Shown one piece after another: positions 14,608 through 22,407 of a DNA stretch of 29,407 bases (position 1 is its first letter; the number at the start of each line of letters is the position of its first letter). The notes beneath the pieces were generated by a model. The model made no database searches and was not told the DNA's origin. It saw nothing but the letters and a program-made list of their open reading frames with translations. Both the position numbers and the translations under genes were made by a program. The DNA comes from Reyranella sp. (lineage in GTDB: Bacteria; Pseudomonadota; Alphaproteobacteria; Reyranellales; Reyranellaceae), in NCBI GenBank assembly GCA_021732965.1, contig JAKFVZ010000408.1:1-29407 (forward strand), read 5' to 3'.

Positions 14608-15483
14608 CTACTCCGCCGCCTTCGGCAGGGGCTCGCGGAAGCGGGTGCGGTAGCCGTCCCATTCGTCGGCGCCGGAGAGGCGGAAGCCCTGCTGTGGCGT
14701 GATGTCGGAGAGCGGGGCGGGATGGCGGCCCTTGGCCTTGAGATCGGCAAGTGCGGCGTCGCAGGCACCCACCACGGTGCGCGTCAGTACGCCCGGCAGG
14801 ATCATCACCGCGTAGTTCATCTTGCCCGCCTCGTCGATCGACAGGTCGGGCGTCTTGCCCTTCCACACCATGTTGAGCAGGCAGGGACCCTTCACGAGTT
14901 TCGGCACCGACGCCGTCTCTTCCAGCGTCTGCGGTGCCTCGACGAAGGCCATGTCGGCGCCGGCCGCGATGGCGGCATTGGCGCGGCGGATCGCTTCCTC
15001 GAAGCCCAGCGCGGCGCGAGAGTCGGTGCGCGCGATGATGAGGAAGTCCGGATCGACCTTGGCGCTCACCGCGGCGCGGATCTTGGCGACATAGTCCTCG
15101 ATGGGGACGATGGTCTTGTCCTCGAGGTGACCGCATTTCTTGGGGAAGCCCTGGTCCTCGATATGGATGCCCGCGACACCGCGCTTCTCGTACTCGCGCA
15201 CGGTGCGGATGGCGTTCAGCTCGTTGCCGTAGCCGGTATCGGCGTCAGCGATCACCGGCAGCTTGATCGCCGTGGCGATGCGGCCGGCATTGTCGGCCAT
15301 CTCCGACATGGTGACGAGGCCGTAGTCGGGATAGCCGAGGCTGGCGGCGGTGCCGGCGCCGGTCATGTAGACCGCCTCGAAGCCCGCGCGTTCGATCGAG
15401 CGTGCGGTGATGCAATCGAAGCAGCCCGGCGCCGCCACCATCCCGCGCTTCATGGCGTCGCGGAACATCTTGCCCTTGGACAT
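14608..15483 (-). CDS. Isocitrate lyase/PEP mutase family lyase
   Basis: This 291-residue cytosolic enzyme has the phosphoenolpyruvate-binding TIM-barrel fold. Visible are AAPGCFDCITARSIERAGF, YMTGAGTAASLGYPD, the metal/substrate segment PVIADADTGYG (residues 76-86) and IHIEDQGFPKKCGHL. The KKCGH signature (115-119) carries the catalytic Cys117 of the carbon-carbon lyase branch (isocitrate, methylisocitrate, dimethylmalate lyases), rather than the phosphonate branch. It probably cleaves a 2-hydroxy-dicarboxylate-type substrate into pyruvate or glyoxylate plus a second acid. GAAGGAGA precedes the ATG. It is third in a minus-strand operon with a dioxygenase (13-base gap) and a Bug receptor, which suggests a shared catabolic pathway. 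The exact substrate is unknown. Confidence 0.9.
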   Translation of the reverse strand: MSKGKMFRDAMKRGMVAAPGCFDCITARSIERAGFEAVYMTGAGTAASLGYPDYGLVTMSEMADNAGRIATAIKLPVIADADTGYGNELNAIRTVREYEKRGVAGIHIEDQGFPKKCGHLEDKTIVPIEDYVAKIRAAVSAKVDPDFLIIARTDSRAALGFEEAIRRANAAIAAGADMAFVEAPQTLEETASVPKLVKGPCLLNMVWKGKTPDLSIDEAGKMNYAVMILPGVLTRTVVGACDAALADLKAKGRHPAPLSDITPQQGFRLSGADEWDGYRTRFREPLPKAAE

Positions 15484-15496
15484 GTCGTTCTCCTTC

Positions 15497-16567
15497 TCAG
15501 GCGGCCTTCATTCCCATGGCCGCGGCCTGGCGCTCGTCGAAGCCGCGCCGCACCTCGTCGTAGTTCTGGCCTTTCATCACGCCGCGCACCGCGCCGGGCT
15601 CGACCGTGCCGTAGAATACCTCCCAGCTCTGCGGCAGGCGCCGCGAATCGGGCCGCGCCAGCCACAGCCGGTAGAGCGTGCGCTTCTTCGCCTCGTCTTC
15701 ATGGTCCTCGAAGCCGGTGCGCGAATGCAGCATTGTCTGGTTGCACAGGATCTGGAGATCGCCCGGTTCGAGATTCATGCAGAACATGTTCTCGGGCCGG
15801 CGCAGCACCGTGTCGAAATACTCCATCGCCTCGTGCTGCAGGTCGGTGAGCGGCGTGGCGCCGTCGAGCTTCAGGGCGTTGACGATGCGGTTGCGGTTCC
15901 ACTTGCAGAAGACCCGGCCGTTCTCCTCCGTGACGATCGGCGCCGGATACCACGGCGCCTCGCCCTCGGATTGTTCGCCGTTGCGGCTGAACGGGTAGTC
16001 GGTCGCCAGGGCTGCGGCATAGTCGGGCCGCTCCTGCTTGACGATGTCGTAGGCGGTGGCGGCGCTGGCGCACATGCTCATGCCGCCGACCGGCGCCTGG
16101 TTGTAGCAGGAGAGCAGCACCACGTCGGAACCGTCGACATGGAAGTCGAGCTCGGCGTTGGAGTTATAGCCGCGGCCGGTCGGGCTGCGGTAGCTCATGC
16201 CGGCGTTCTTCACCTCGGTGATGTAGTCGCTGGCCTTGTTCTGCGGCCGCGCCACGCCGAAGTGCAGGCCGATCGCCCAGGTCATCAACCTGAATTCGTC
16301 GGGCGTGACGCCTTCGCGCGGCAGGTTCTTCACCAGCGCCATGCCACGCCCGTCGCGCACTTCGCGGAAGGCGGCGGCGAGTGTCGGGACCGCCGAGCCG
16401 AGATCGAAATCCTCGCGGCGCCACGACAGGATCGGCCGGTCGGCCGGTCCGGCCTTGCGCACCGTCGCGATCAGGTCGGCGCCCTCGGCCGGCGACAGCG
16501 CATAGATCCAGCCTGTGTCCGCCGCGACGTCGGCGACGGTCCACGAAATGGGAGCGGTCGTTGCCAT
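15497..16567 (-). CDS. Fe(II)/2-oxoglutarate dioxygenase, TauD/BBOX-type
   Basis: This 356-residue cytosolic oxygenase is of the TauD/gamma-butyrobetaine hydroxylase superfamily. It uses Fe(II), O2 and 2-oxoglutarate to hydroxylate a substrate. The metal triad is visible as His143 and Asp145 in ELDFHVDGSD and His281 in NQTMLHSRTGFED; an Arg for 2-oxoglutarate lies in KKRTLYRLWL (Arg296 or Arg300). Length exceeds TauD (about 280) and is closer to carnitine-type hydroxylases, but the N-terminal zinc-finger domain of eukaryotic BBOX is not evident. ATG 16567 follows a GAGGA ribosome-binding sequence. The gene sits 11 bases after the Bug receptor gene and 13 bases before the lyase gene. Hydroxylation may create the substrate of that lyase (inference). 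Confidence 0.9.
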   Translation of the reverse strand: MATTAPISWTVADVAADTGWIYALSPAEGADLIATVRKAGPADRPILSWRREDFDLGSAVPTLAAAFREVRDGRGMALVKNLPREGVTPDEFRLMTWAIGLHFGVARPQNKASDYITEVKNAGMSYRSPTGRGYNSNAELDFHVDGSDVVLLSCYNQAPVGGMSMCASAATAYDIVKQERPDYAAALATDYPFSRNGEQSEGEAPWYPAPIVTEENGRVFCKWNRNRIVNALKLDGATPLTDLQHEAMEYFDTVLRRPENMFCMNLEPGDLQILCNQTMLHSRTGFEDHEDEAKKRTLYRLWLARPDSRRLPQSWEVFYGTVEPGAVRGVMKGQNYDEVRRGFDERQAAAMGMKAA

Positions 16568-16578
16568 GATGTCCTCGT

Positions 16579-17568
16579 TCAGTCCGCGGTCATGCCGAGC
16601 CGGCGGATCGTCTCGCCAGAGTCCTTGAGGTCGCGCTGGAAGCGTGCGCTGAAGGCGGCCGGCGTGTCGCCGCCGGGCAGCGAGCCGTACTCGATGATCT
16701 TGGCGCGGAACTCCGGCACCGCGAGCACGCTGGCGATGTCCTTCTGGATCGCGTCGACGGTGGCGGGCGGCGTGCCGGCTGGTGCGAACAGTCCATACCA
16801 GGAATTCTCGTCGAGGCCGGAGAAGCCCTGCTCCTTGAAGGTCGCGACGTTGGGCAAAGCGGGGATACGCTGCGTGCCCATGATGCCCAGCGCCTTGAGC
16901 TTGCCGGCGTTGATCAGGGCCAGGCCCGAGGTGACGCTGGCGATGCCGACATCGACGCGACCGGCCGAGATGTCACCGACGAACGAGGCCGCGCCCTTGT
17001 AGGGCACGTTCAGCAGCTTGATGCCGGCGCTGTCGAAGATGCGCTCGGCCATCAGGCGGCTGCCCGGATCGGGGCTCGCCGACGTGCGCTTGTCGGGCCC
17101 TTCCTTGCGCACCAGCTCGACCAGGCCCTTGAGGTCGTTGGCCGGCAGGTCGGGAGTCGCCAGCAGCGTGGCGACCGGATAGGCCACGGCGGTGACCGGC
17201 GCGAAAGCTGTCGCCGTGTCGTAGGGCAGCTTCATCAGGTGGGCGTTGATGGCGATGCCCGACACCGCCAGCACCATCGTGTGCCCGTCGGGCTGGGCAC
17301 GCGCGACGATGGCCGCGCCCACCGAGCCATTGCCGCCGGTTCGGTTGTCGACGATCACCGTCTGACCCCACTTTTCCTCCAGCGCCTTGGCCATGAGGCG
17401 GCCGACGGCATCGGTGCCGCCGCCGGGGCTGTAGGGAACGATGATGGTGACGGTCCTGGTGGGAGCGAAGTTGGACTTGGCGGGAGCCGCGTTCTGGGCC
17501 ATTGCCGTTGCCGCAAGACCCAAAGCAAGGGCGATGCCGGCGAACGCCGCTGTGATACTTCTGGCCAT
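16579..17568 (-). CDS. Bug-type tripartite tricarboxylate transporter receptor
   Basis: This 329-residue periplasmic binding protein is of the TctC/Bug family. ATG 17568 is preferred over an upstream in-frame start because GAGGAGGA precedes it and a normal signal peptide follows (MARSITAAFAGIALALGL, cleavage near AMA-QN). Family features are RTVTIIVPYSPGGGTDAVGR, KWGQTVIVDNRTGGNGSVGA, YDTATAFAPVTAVAYP, NVPYKGAASFVGDI and the late ENSWYGLFAPAGTP. Bug proteins bind carboxylated ligands. No TctA/TctB membrane subunits are encoded nearby, so it either uses remote ones or acts as a sensor, as is common for these proteins. It is the first gene of the operon and faces a divergent HutC-type regulator. 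Confidence 0.93.
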   Translation of the reverse strand: MARSITAAFAGIALALGLAATAMAQNAAPAKSNFAPTRTVTIIVPYSPGGGTDAVGRLMAKALEEKWGQTVIVDNRTGGNGSVGAAIVARAQPDGHTMVLAVSGIAINAHLMKLPYDTATAFAPVTAVAYPVATLLATPDLPANDLKGLVELVRKEGPDKRTSASPDPGSRLMAERIFDSAGIKLLNVPYKGAASFVGDISAGRVDVGIASVTSGLALINAGKLKALGIMGTQRIPALPNVATFKEQGFSGLDENSWYGLFAPAGTPPATVDAIQKDIASVLAVPEFRAKIIEYGSLPGGDTPAAFSARFQRDLKDSGETIRRLGMTAD

Positions 17569-17675
17569 CCTCGTTCCTCCTCTTTTTGTTGGTATATAGT
17601 TAATACAACATGGCAATCGACATCGAGGCAAGCAGAGCGCGCGGCATCGGCCGGCAGGCGAAACCGGGCGCCGAT
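17569..17675. promoter_or_regulatory. Divergent promoter region between Bug operon and HutC regulator
   Basis: The AT-rich stretch 17586-17609 stands out in this GC-rich region. It contains TATATA and TATAGT sequences usable as -10 elements in either direction. An imperfect dyad pairs GTTGGTAT (17588-17595) with ATACAAC (17603-17609), with one bulged G. It is a plausible operator for the adjacent HutC/UTRA regulator. No convincing -35 elements were found. Confidence 0.4.
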
Positions 17676-18449
17676 ATGAAACTGCAGGCCGATGGCGCTC
17701 TGCTGCATCGACAGCTCTATGTCCTGCTGAAGGAGCAGATCGTGTCGGGCCGCTACCGCCCGGGCGAGGCGCTGCCCACCCAGGAAGCGCTCTGCCGCCA
17801 GTTCTCGATTTCGCGGATCACGGTGCGACGCGCGCTCTCTGATCTGGCCGACGACGGCTTCGTCCAGAATCGCCAGGGCGTCGGCGCCTTCGTCACGGCC
17901 AAGACCATCGACACGAAACATGGGCCGGACTTCGGGTTCATCGGCGACCTGCGGCGCACGCTGAAAGAGACGACGATGCGGATCCTGGCGCTCGAGGTCG
18001 AGCGCTGTCCCCGGCCGATCGCCGCCCATCTCGGCATCACCGACGGCGAGGAGGCCCTACACCTGGTGCGCGTGAGGTCGTTCGAGAACAAACCCGTGAC
18101 CTTGCTCGACGGCTGGATTCCGATGCCGTTCGCGCAGGCCGTCACGGAGGAGGGGCTGAAGACGACGCCGCTGCACGAGCTGATCGCCGGCAGCTTCGAA
18201 CGGCTGGGGGATGTGGCGCAGGAGGTCAACGCCGCACTCGCCGACCCGTTCGTCGCGCGCGCGCTCGACGTCGAGATCAATTCGGCGACGCTCAAGATCG
18301 ACCGGCTGGTGCACAACCGCGAGGGCGCACCCGTGCACTACGTCACGGTCTGGACGACGCCCCGCCGCACACGTCTCGTCATGTCGGTCAGTGCCGACGA
18401 TATCGACGGCTACAATGTCGGGCGGCTTCTGCACGACGTCCAGAAGTGA
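17676..18449 (+). CDS. GntR-family regulator, HutC/UTRA subfamily
   Basis: This is a 257-residue regulator if started at ATG 17676. The start at 17610 would add 22 residues but would place the start codon directly against the AT-rich divergent promoter and has no ribosome-binding sequence. ATG 17676 puts the winged helix at the usual distance from the N-terminus, and its own ribosome-binding sequence is also weak. The DNA-binding domain shows LYVLLKEQIVSGRYRPGEAL, then QEALCRQFSISRITVRRALS and FVQNRQGVGAFV. The rest is a UTRA ligand-binding domain (ALHLVRVRSFENKPVTLLDG and the C-terminal HYVTVWTTPRRTRLVM). UTRA regulators respond to small metabolites and usually repress a neighbouring operon. 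The divergent Bug-dioxygenase-lyase operon is the probable target. Confidence 0.9.
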   Translation: MKLQADGALLHRQLYVLLKEQIVSGRYRPGEALPTQEALCRQFSISRITVRRALSDLADDGFVQNRQGVGAFVTAKTIDTKHGPDFGFIGDLRRTLKETTMRILALEVERCPRPIAAHLGITDGEEALHLVRVRSFENKPVTLLDGWIPMPFAQAVTEEGLKTTPLHELIAGSFERLGDVAQEVNAALADPFVARALDVEINSATLKIDRLVHNREGAPVHYVTVWTTPRRTRLVMSVSADDIDGYNVGRLLHDVQK

Positions 18450-18462
18450 CGTGAATAGCTAT

Positions 18463-18653
18463 CCTCCCCATTCAAATGGGGAGGTGTCGCGTTTTACGCG
18501 ACGGAGGGGTCACAGGCTGAGCGAAGCTCAGCCCACGAAGCGGCAGGACATTGCCTCTGACAATGTCCGGGAGCGCCGAAGGAAGAGCTATCACAGAAAG
18601 CTCATGACCCCATCGCCCCGTATGACGGGGCACTTCCCCATCTGAATGGGGAA
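18463..18653. repeat. Composite palindromic element with REP-like ends and internal hairpins
   Basis: The left end is a hairpin with 10-bp arms CCTCCCCATT/AATGGGGAGG (18463-18484), then GTCGCG-TTTTA-CGCGAC (18486-18502) and GGAGGGGTCA. The right end is an inverted, diverged version: TGACCCC (18605-18611), GCCCCG-TATGA-CGGGGC, and TTCCCCAT/ATGGGGAA (18634-18653). Between them are perfect hairpins GGCTGAGC-GAA-GCTCAGCC (18515-18533) and GGACATTG-CCTCTGA-CAATGTCC (18546-18568). It occupies the whole gap between two convergent genes. A related pair of units lies at 27897-28007. Confidence 0.85.
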
Positions 18654-18672
18654 GCGAGCAGCGCGGCTCCGC

Positions 18673-19770
18673 TTAATAGACCTTGTGAATCCAGCCGTGC
18701 GGGTCGGCGACGCGGCCGCGCTGGATGCCGACTAGGGCGGCCTTCAGTTCCTCGGTCTTGGTGCCGGAACCGCCGTTGCCGATTATGAATTCGCCGTCGT
18801 TGCTGCGGACCGTGCCGATCGGCGTGACGACCGCGGCGGTGCCGCAGGCGAAGGCCTCGCGCAGGCGGCCGCTGGCGGCATCCTTGCGCCACTGCTCGAT
18901 CGAGTAGCGCTCCTCGCTCACCTTGATGCCCTTGTCCTTCGCGAGCGTCAGCAGCGAGTTGCGGGTGATGCCGGGCAGGATCGTGCCGCCGAGCGGCGGG
19001 GTGATCATCGAGCCGTCGTCGAACACGAAGAAGATGTTCATGCCGCCCAGCTCCTCGATCCAGCGCTGTTCGACGGCGTCGAGGAACACGACCTGGTCGC
19101 AGCCGTGGCGCGTCGCTTCGGCCTGCGCCTGCAGGCTGGAGGCGTAGTTGCCGCCGCACTTGGCGGCGCCCGTGCCGCCGGGGGCGGCGCGCGTGTAGTC
19201 CTGCGAGACCCACACCGACACCGCGGGCGCATCGGTCTTGAAGTAGGCGCCGACCGACGAGGCGATGACGATGAACAGGTAGTCCGACGAGGGCTTCACG
19301 CCGAGGAAGATCTCGTTGGCGAACATGAAGGGGCGGATGTAGAGGCTGCCGTCGCCCTCGGGGATCCAGGCGCGGTCGATCTTCACCAGCTGGTCGACGG
19401 CCTCGAGGAACACGTTCTCCGGCAGGATCGGCATGGCCAGGCGCTCGGCCGACTGCTGGAAGCGGCGGGCATTCTCCAGCGGGCGGAACAGGGTCGCGCC
19501 GCCGTCGGCGGTGCGGTAGGCCTTCAGCCCCTCGAAGATCTCCTGGGCGTAGTGCAGGACGGCCGCGGCCGGATCCATCGGGATCGGCGCGCGCGGCTCG
19601 ACCTTGGCGTCGTACCAGCCCTTGGTCTCGTGATAGCGGATGGTGACCATGTGGTCGGAGAAAACCCGGCCGAAGCCCGGATTCTTGAGCAGTTCCGCGC
19701 GCTTCTCGGCGGAAACCGGCGACGGATGCGGAATGCTGGTGAATTGAAGCGTGGACATTGTCTTGGACAT
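18673..19770 (-). CDS. ilvE: Branched-chain amino acid aminotransferase (type II)
   Basis: This 365-residue fold-type IV PLP enzyme interconverts leucine, isoleucine and valine with their 2-oxo acids. ATG 19770 is used because AGAGAGA precedes it and the extra 14 residues of a longer frame have no family support. Visible are the eukaryote-like BCAT features HYAQEIFEGLKAYRTADGG, FMFANEIFLGVKPSSDYLF, the PLP lysine Lys204 in GTGAAKCGGNYASSL, VVFLDAVEQRWIEELGGMN and GTILPGITRNSLL. Length is typical of the type II group. It is last in the petP-petR-kinase string, 64 bases after the kinase, and convergent with the HutC regulator across the palindromic element. A second BCAT-like gene lies at 23283. 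Confidence 0.95.
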   Translation of the reverse strand: MSKTMSTLQFTSIPHPSPVSAEKRAELLKNPGFGRVFSDHMVTIRYHETKGWYDAKVEPRAPIPMDPAAAVLHYAQEIFEGLKAYRTADGGATLFRPLENARRFQQSAERLAMPILPENVFLEAVDQLVKIDRAWIPEGDGSLYIRPFMFANEIFLGVKPSSDYLFIVIASSVGAYFKTDAPAVSVWVSQDYTRAAPGGTGAAKCGGNYASSLQAQAEATRHGCDQVVFLDAVEQRWIEELGGMNIFFVFDDGSMITPPLGGTILPGITRNSLLTLAKDKGIKVSEERYSIEQWRKDAASGRLREAFACGTAAVVTPIGTVRSNDGEFIIGNGGSGTKTEELKAALVGIQRGRVADPHGWIHKVY

Positions 19771-19834
19771 TTCTCTCTGAAGTATTTGTTTCACTCTATC
19801 ACAGGCGGCCACGCCGCAAGCCCCGCGGCATCGC

Positions 19835-21190
19835 TCACAGCGGAATTCGCACGATCACGCGCAGGCCGCCGAACGGCGAGGCGGCGAGGGTCACGTCGCC
19901 GCCATGGCTGCGGGCCACGTCGCGGGCGATGCTGAGGCCCAGGCCCACGCCGCCGGTGTCGGCGTTGCGCGATTCGTCCAGCCGGTAGAAGGGACGGAAC
20001 ACGTCTTCGTACCTTTCGGGTGGAATGCCGGGGCCGTTGTCGTCGACCGTGACCTCCATCGAGGTGCGGCCGCGCACTGCCTCGACCTTCACATGGTTGG
20101 CATGGCGCAGTGCATTGGAAACGATGTTGGTCAGGCATCGCTTCATGGCCACGGGGCGCAGCTCGACGGTCATGTCGCCGCTCCAGCCGAGGTCGAGGCC
20201 GGCATTGTCGCGCCGCACGCCCGCCGCCACGTCCTCGAGGATCTCCGACAGATCGGCCACGACCGGCTCCTCGTCGCCCTCGCCGCGGGCGAAGGCGAGA
20301 TAGCCCTCGATCATGCGCTGCATGTCGGCCACGTCGTCGGCCAGCTCCTTCGTCTCGGGCGATTCGGGCAGGAGCGCCAGCGACAGTTTCATGCGGGTCA
20401 GCGGCGTGCGCAGGTCGTGGCTGACCCCGGCCAGCATCTCGGTGCGCTGCTGGATCGAGCGGCGGAGCCGGATGCGCATCGTGTGGAAAGCGGTCGCGGC
20501 ATTGCGCACCTCGCGCGTGCCGCCGGAGAAGGCGAAATCGGGCACGTCTCGGCCCTTGCCGAGCGCGTCGGCCGCCACGCCGAGATGCTCGATGGGCACC
20601 AGCTCGCGCCGCATGAACCAGATGGCGAGGCCGAACAGGACGAGGGCGAGGCCGAGCTGCGCCACGACATAGGCGAAGCTCGACCCGAAGGTGAGGCGCA
20701 CATGCGGCACCAGCACCTCCATGACGTCGCCGTCGGAAAGCTGGATCTCGATCAGCAGCTGGCCGCCGCCGATATTGTTGTCGAGGAAGAAGGGCCGCTT
20801 GAGGTCGGCGTTGAGTGCGCCCTGGACCTCGCGCGCCACGATGTCGAAATATTCGGGCTCCTTGAAGGGCCGCACGATGCCCTTGCGGAAGGAAACGAAC
20901 AGCAGGAGGTCCTGCGCCGAGCGGCGCAGGATCCAGTTGCGATGCTCGTCGTCGGGAAAGTCGGAGCGCAGCGAGATCAGCAGGCGCAGGTCGCGCACCA
21001 GCAGGATGGCCAGCCGGTTGGTCACGTTGTCGCCGCGCTGGCTGTAGAACCACCAGGCCGACAGCGCCTGCAGCAGCAGCATCGGCACGACGATGATGAT
21101 CAAGGCCCGCGCGAACAGGGTCTGCGGCGAATGCTTGTCCGACCATTGCGCGATGCGCTCGAACACGTCGCTGATGGCGCTCCACCTCAT
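19835..21190 (-). CDS. EnvZ-like sensor histidine kinase
   Basis: This 451-residue inner-membrane kinase has a first transmembrane helix at about residues 25-47, a periplasmic sensor region of about 120 residues and a second helix at 172-193. A HAMP-like linker follows. The dimerisation domain carries phospho-acceptor His258 (AGVSHDLRTPLTRMKLSLAL), and the ATP domain carries LTNIVSNALRHA, VDDNGPGIP, FRPFYRLDESRN and GGVGLGLSIARDVA. The H-box wording is EnvZ-like. Its ATG overlaps the response-regulator stop by 4 bases, so the two form a cognate pair. The periplasmic signal is unknown. The frame stays open far upstream through the regulator gene, but that extension is antisense-like noise without family features. 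Confidence 0.94.
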   Translation of the reverse strand: MRWSAISDVFERIAQWSDKHSPQTLFARALIIIVVPMLLLQALSAWWFYSQRGDNVTNRLAILLVRDLRLLISLRSDFPDDEHRNWILRRSAQDLLLFVSFRKGIVRPFKEPEYFDIVAREVQGALNADLKRPFFLDNNIGGGQLLIEIQLSDGDVMEVLVPHVRLTFGSSFAYVVAQLGLALVLFGLAIWFMRRELVPIEHLGVAADALGKGRDVPDFAFSGGTREVRNAATAFHTMRIRLRRSIQQRTEMLAGVSHDLRTPLTRMKLSLALLPESPETKELADDVADMQRMIEGYLAFARGEGDEEPVVADLSEILEDVAAGVRRDNAGLDLGWSGDMTVELRPVAMKRCLTNIVSNALRHANHVKVEAVRGRTSMEVTVDDNGPGIPPERYEDVFRPFYRLDESRNADTGGVGLGLSIARDVARSHGGDVTLAASPFGGLRVIVRIPL

Positions 21191-21903
21191 GCGTCGACCA
21201 GCCGGTAGCCCTGGCCGCGCACGGTGCGCAGATAGCGCGGGAACGAGGGATCGGGCTCGATCTTGCGCCGCAGGCGCGTGACTTGCACGTCGATGGCGCG
21301 CTCGTTCACGTTGGCGCCGACGGTCTTGCACAACGTATCGCGGCTCAGCACCTCGCCGATGCGGCCGGTGAAGGCGCGCATCAGCGCGATCTCCGCATCG
21401 GTCAGCGCCACGCGCTTGCCCTTGTCGGTGAGCTCGCCGAGTTCGAGGTCGAACTGCATCGGGCCGAACGTTACCTGTCGTGGCGTCTCGGCCGCGGCGG
21501 CGGCGGCGGCGGCGGTAGCGGGCGGCCGGCCGCGGCGCAGCACGCTCTGGATGCGCAGCAGCAGTTCGCGCGGTTCGAACGGCTTGCCGAGATAGTCGTC
21601 GACGCCCTTCTCCAGGCCGGCGATGCGATCCTTGGTCTCGACCATGGCGGTGAGCATCAGGATCGGCACGTCGTCGGTGCGGCGCAGTTCGCCGGCGAAT
21701 TCCAGGCCGGTCTCGCCGGGCATCATGACGTCGAGCACGATCAGGTCGAAGTCGAGCGAATCCAGCCGCTGGCGCGCCTCGGCGGCGCTGGCCGCGGTGG
21801 TGACGCGGAAGTCGTTGCGCGACAGGAAGGACTTGAGGAGTTCGCGCAGGCGAGTGTCGTCGTCGACGACCAGGATGTGCGGCTTGTCGGACGAGGCGTC
21901 CAT
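21187..21903 (-). CDS. petR: OmpR-family response regulator, PetR-like
   Basis: This 238-residue regulator has a receiver domain (residues 8-122) with acidic pocket VVDDD, phospho-acceptor Asp58 in LIVLDVMMPG and Lys in DDYLGKPFEPREL. A winged-helix output domain follows (about 142-236, ending RAIDVQVTRLRRKIEPDPS and VRGQGYRLVDA). The linker contains eight consecutive alanines (131-138) encoded by a GCC repeat. Order and length, a MarR-type gene followed by this regulator, match petP-petR of Rhodobacter capsulatus; the orthology is judged from memory of the arrangement. It partners with the kinase encoded immediately downstream. Target genes are unknown here, and the cytochrome bc1 genes of the R. 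capsulatus locus are not in this window. Confidence 0.93.
   Translation of the reverse strand: MDASSDKPHILVVDDDTRLRELLKSFLSRNDFRVTTAASAAEARQRLDSLDFDLIVLDVMMPGETGLEFAGELRRTDDVPILMLTAMVETKDRIAGLEKGVDDYLGKPFEPRELLLRIQSVLRRGRPPATAAAAAAAAETPRQVTFGPMQFDLELGELTDKGKRVALTDAEIALMRAFTGRIGEVLSRDTLCKTVGANVNERAIDVQVTRLRRKIEPDPSFPRYLRTVRGQGYRLVDA
21496..21513. repeat. Trinucleotide repeat (GGC)6 within the petR-like gene
   Basis: Six tandem GGC units on the plus strand encode six GCC alanine codons on the minus strand. With a following GCG and GCC they form an eight-alanine run in the interdomain linker of the response regulator. Gain or loss of units would change linker length without shifting the frame. 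Confidence 0.9.
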
Positions 21904-21909
21904 GGCGCG

Positions 21910-22407
21910 CTAGCGGCTGCCGCCGCGCATTCGCTTGTCGACCACCTGCCGCTCCGCGGGATCGAGCAGCCCGAGCAGGACCTTGCGGAAGCCCTCCACG
22001 GCCTCGGCGCCGGTCTCGCGATAGGCGCGGGCGAAGCGCTGGCTCTGGCGGTCCGTCAGGTCGCGCTCCAGTTCCTGGCCCCTCGGCGTGAGCCACAGAA
22101 GGCGCTCGCGCCGGTCGCGGGCGCCGCTCTTCTGCTCGACATAGCCTTGTTCCAGCAGGTCCTTCAGCACGCGGCTGATCGACTGCTTGGTCACCTTCAG
22201 GATCGACAGCAGGTGCCCGACCGTCTGGCCGGGATGGCGGCCGATGAAGTAGAGCGCCCGGTGATGGGCGCGGCCCAGCTGGTAGTGCCGCAGCTGCTGG
22301 TCGGATTCGAACGTGAAGTCGCGATAGGCGTAGAACATCAGCTCGATGCCCTGACGCAGCTCTTCGTCGCGCAGGAACAGGGGGTTGGCGGGGGCTCTGG
22401 ATTCCAC
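21910..22407 (-). CDS. petP: MarR-family transcriptional regulator, PetP-like
   Basis: This 165-residue winged-helix regulator shows the MarR core: GQTVGHLLSILKVTKQSISR as recognition helices, then VLKDLLEQGYVEQKSGARDR and RERLLWLTPRGQELERDL as wing and following helix. The N-terminal DEELRQGIELMFYAYRDFTF and C-terminal dimer helices complete a normal length. The GTG at 22407 is chosen because it includes the N-terminal helix; ATG at about residue 27 would truncate it. It ends 6 bases before the petR-like gene, so the two are co-transcribed. In Rhodobacter capsulatus PetP acts with PetR and both were reported as essential. That the function carries over is inference. Confidence 0.9.
   Translation of the reverse strand: MESRAPANPLFLRDEELRQGIELMFYAYRDFTFESDQQLRHYQLGRAHHRALYFIGRHPGQTVGHLLSILKVTKQSISRVLKDLLEQGYVEQKSGARDRRERLLWLTPRGQELERDLTDRQSQRFARAYRETGAEAVEGFRKVLLGLLDPAERQVVDKRMRGGSR

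Noticed and set aside
18463..18653. CRISPR or tandem array
   Set aside because: The repeated units are inverted hairpins, not evenly spaced direct repeats, and no cas genes are present.
19835..22096. 753-codon minus frame as a large kinase fused to an upstream domain
   Set aside because: The upstream 301 codons are an alternative frame of the response-regulator gene, with arginine/alanine-rich nonsense. The kinase begins at 21190.
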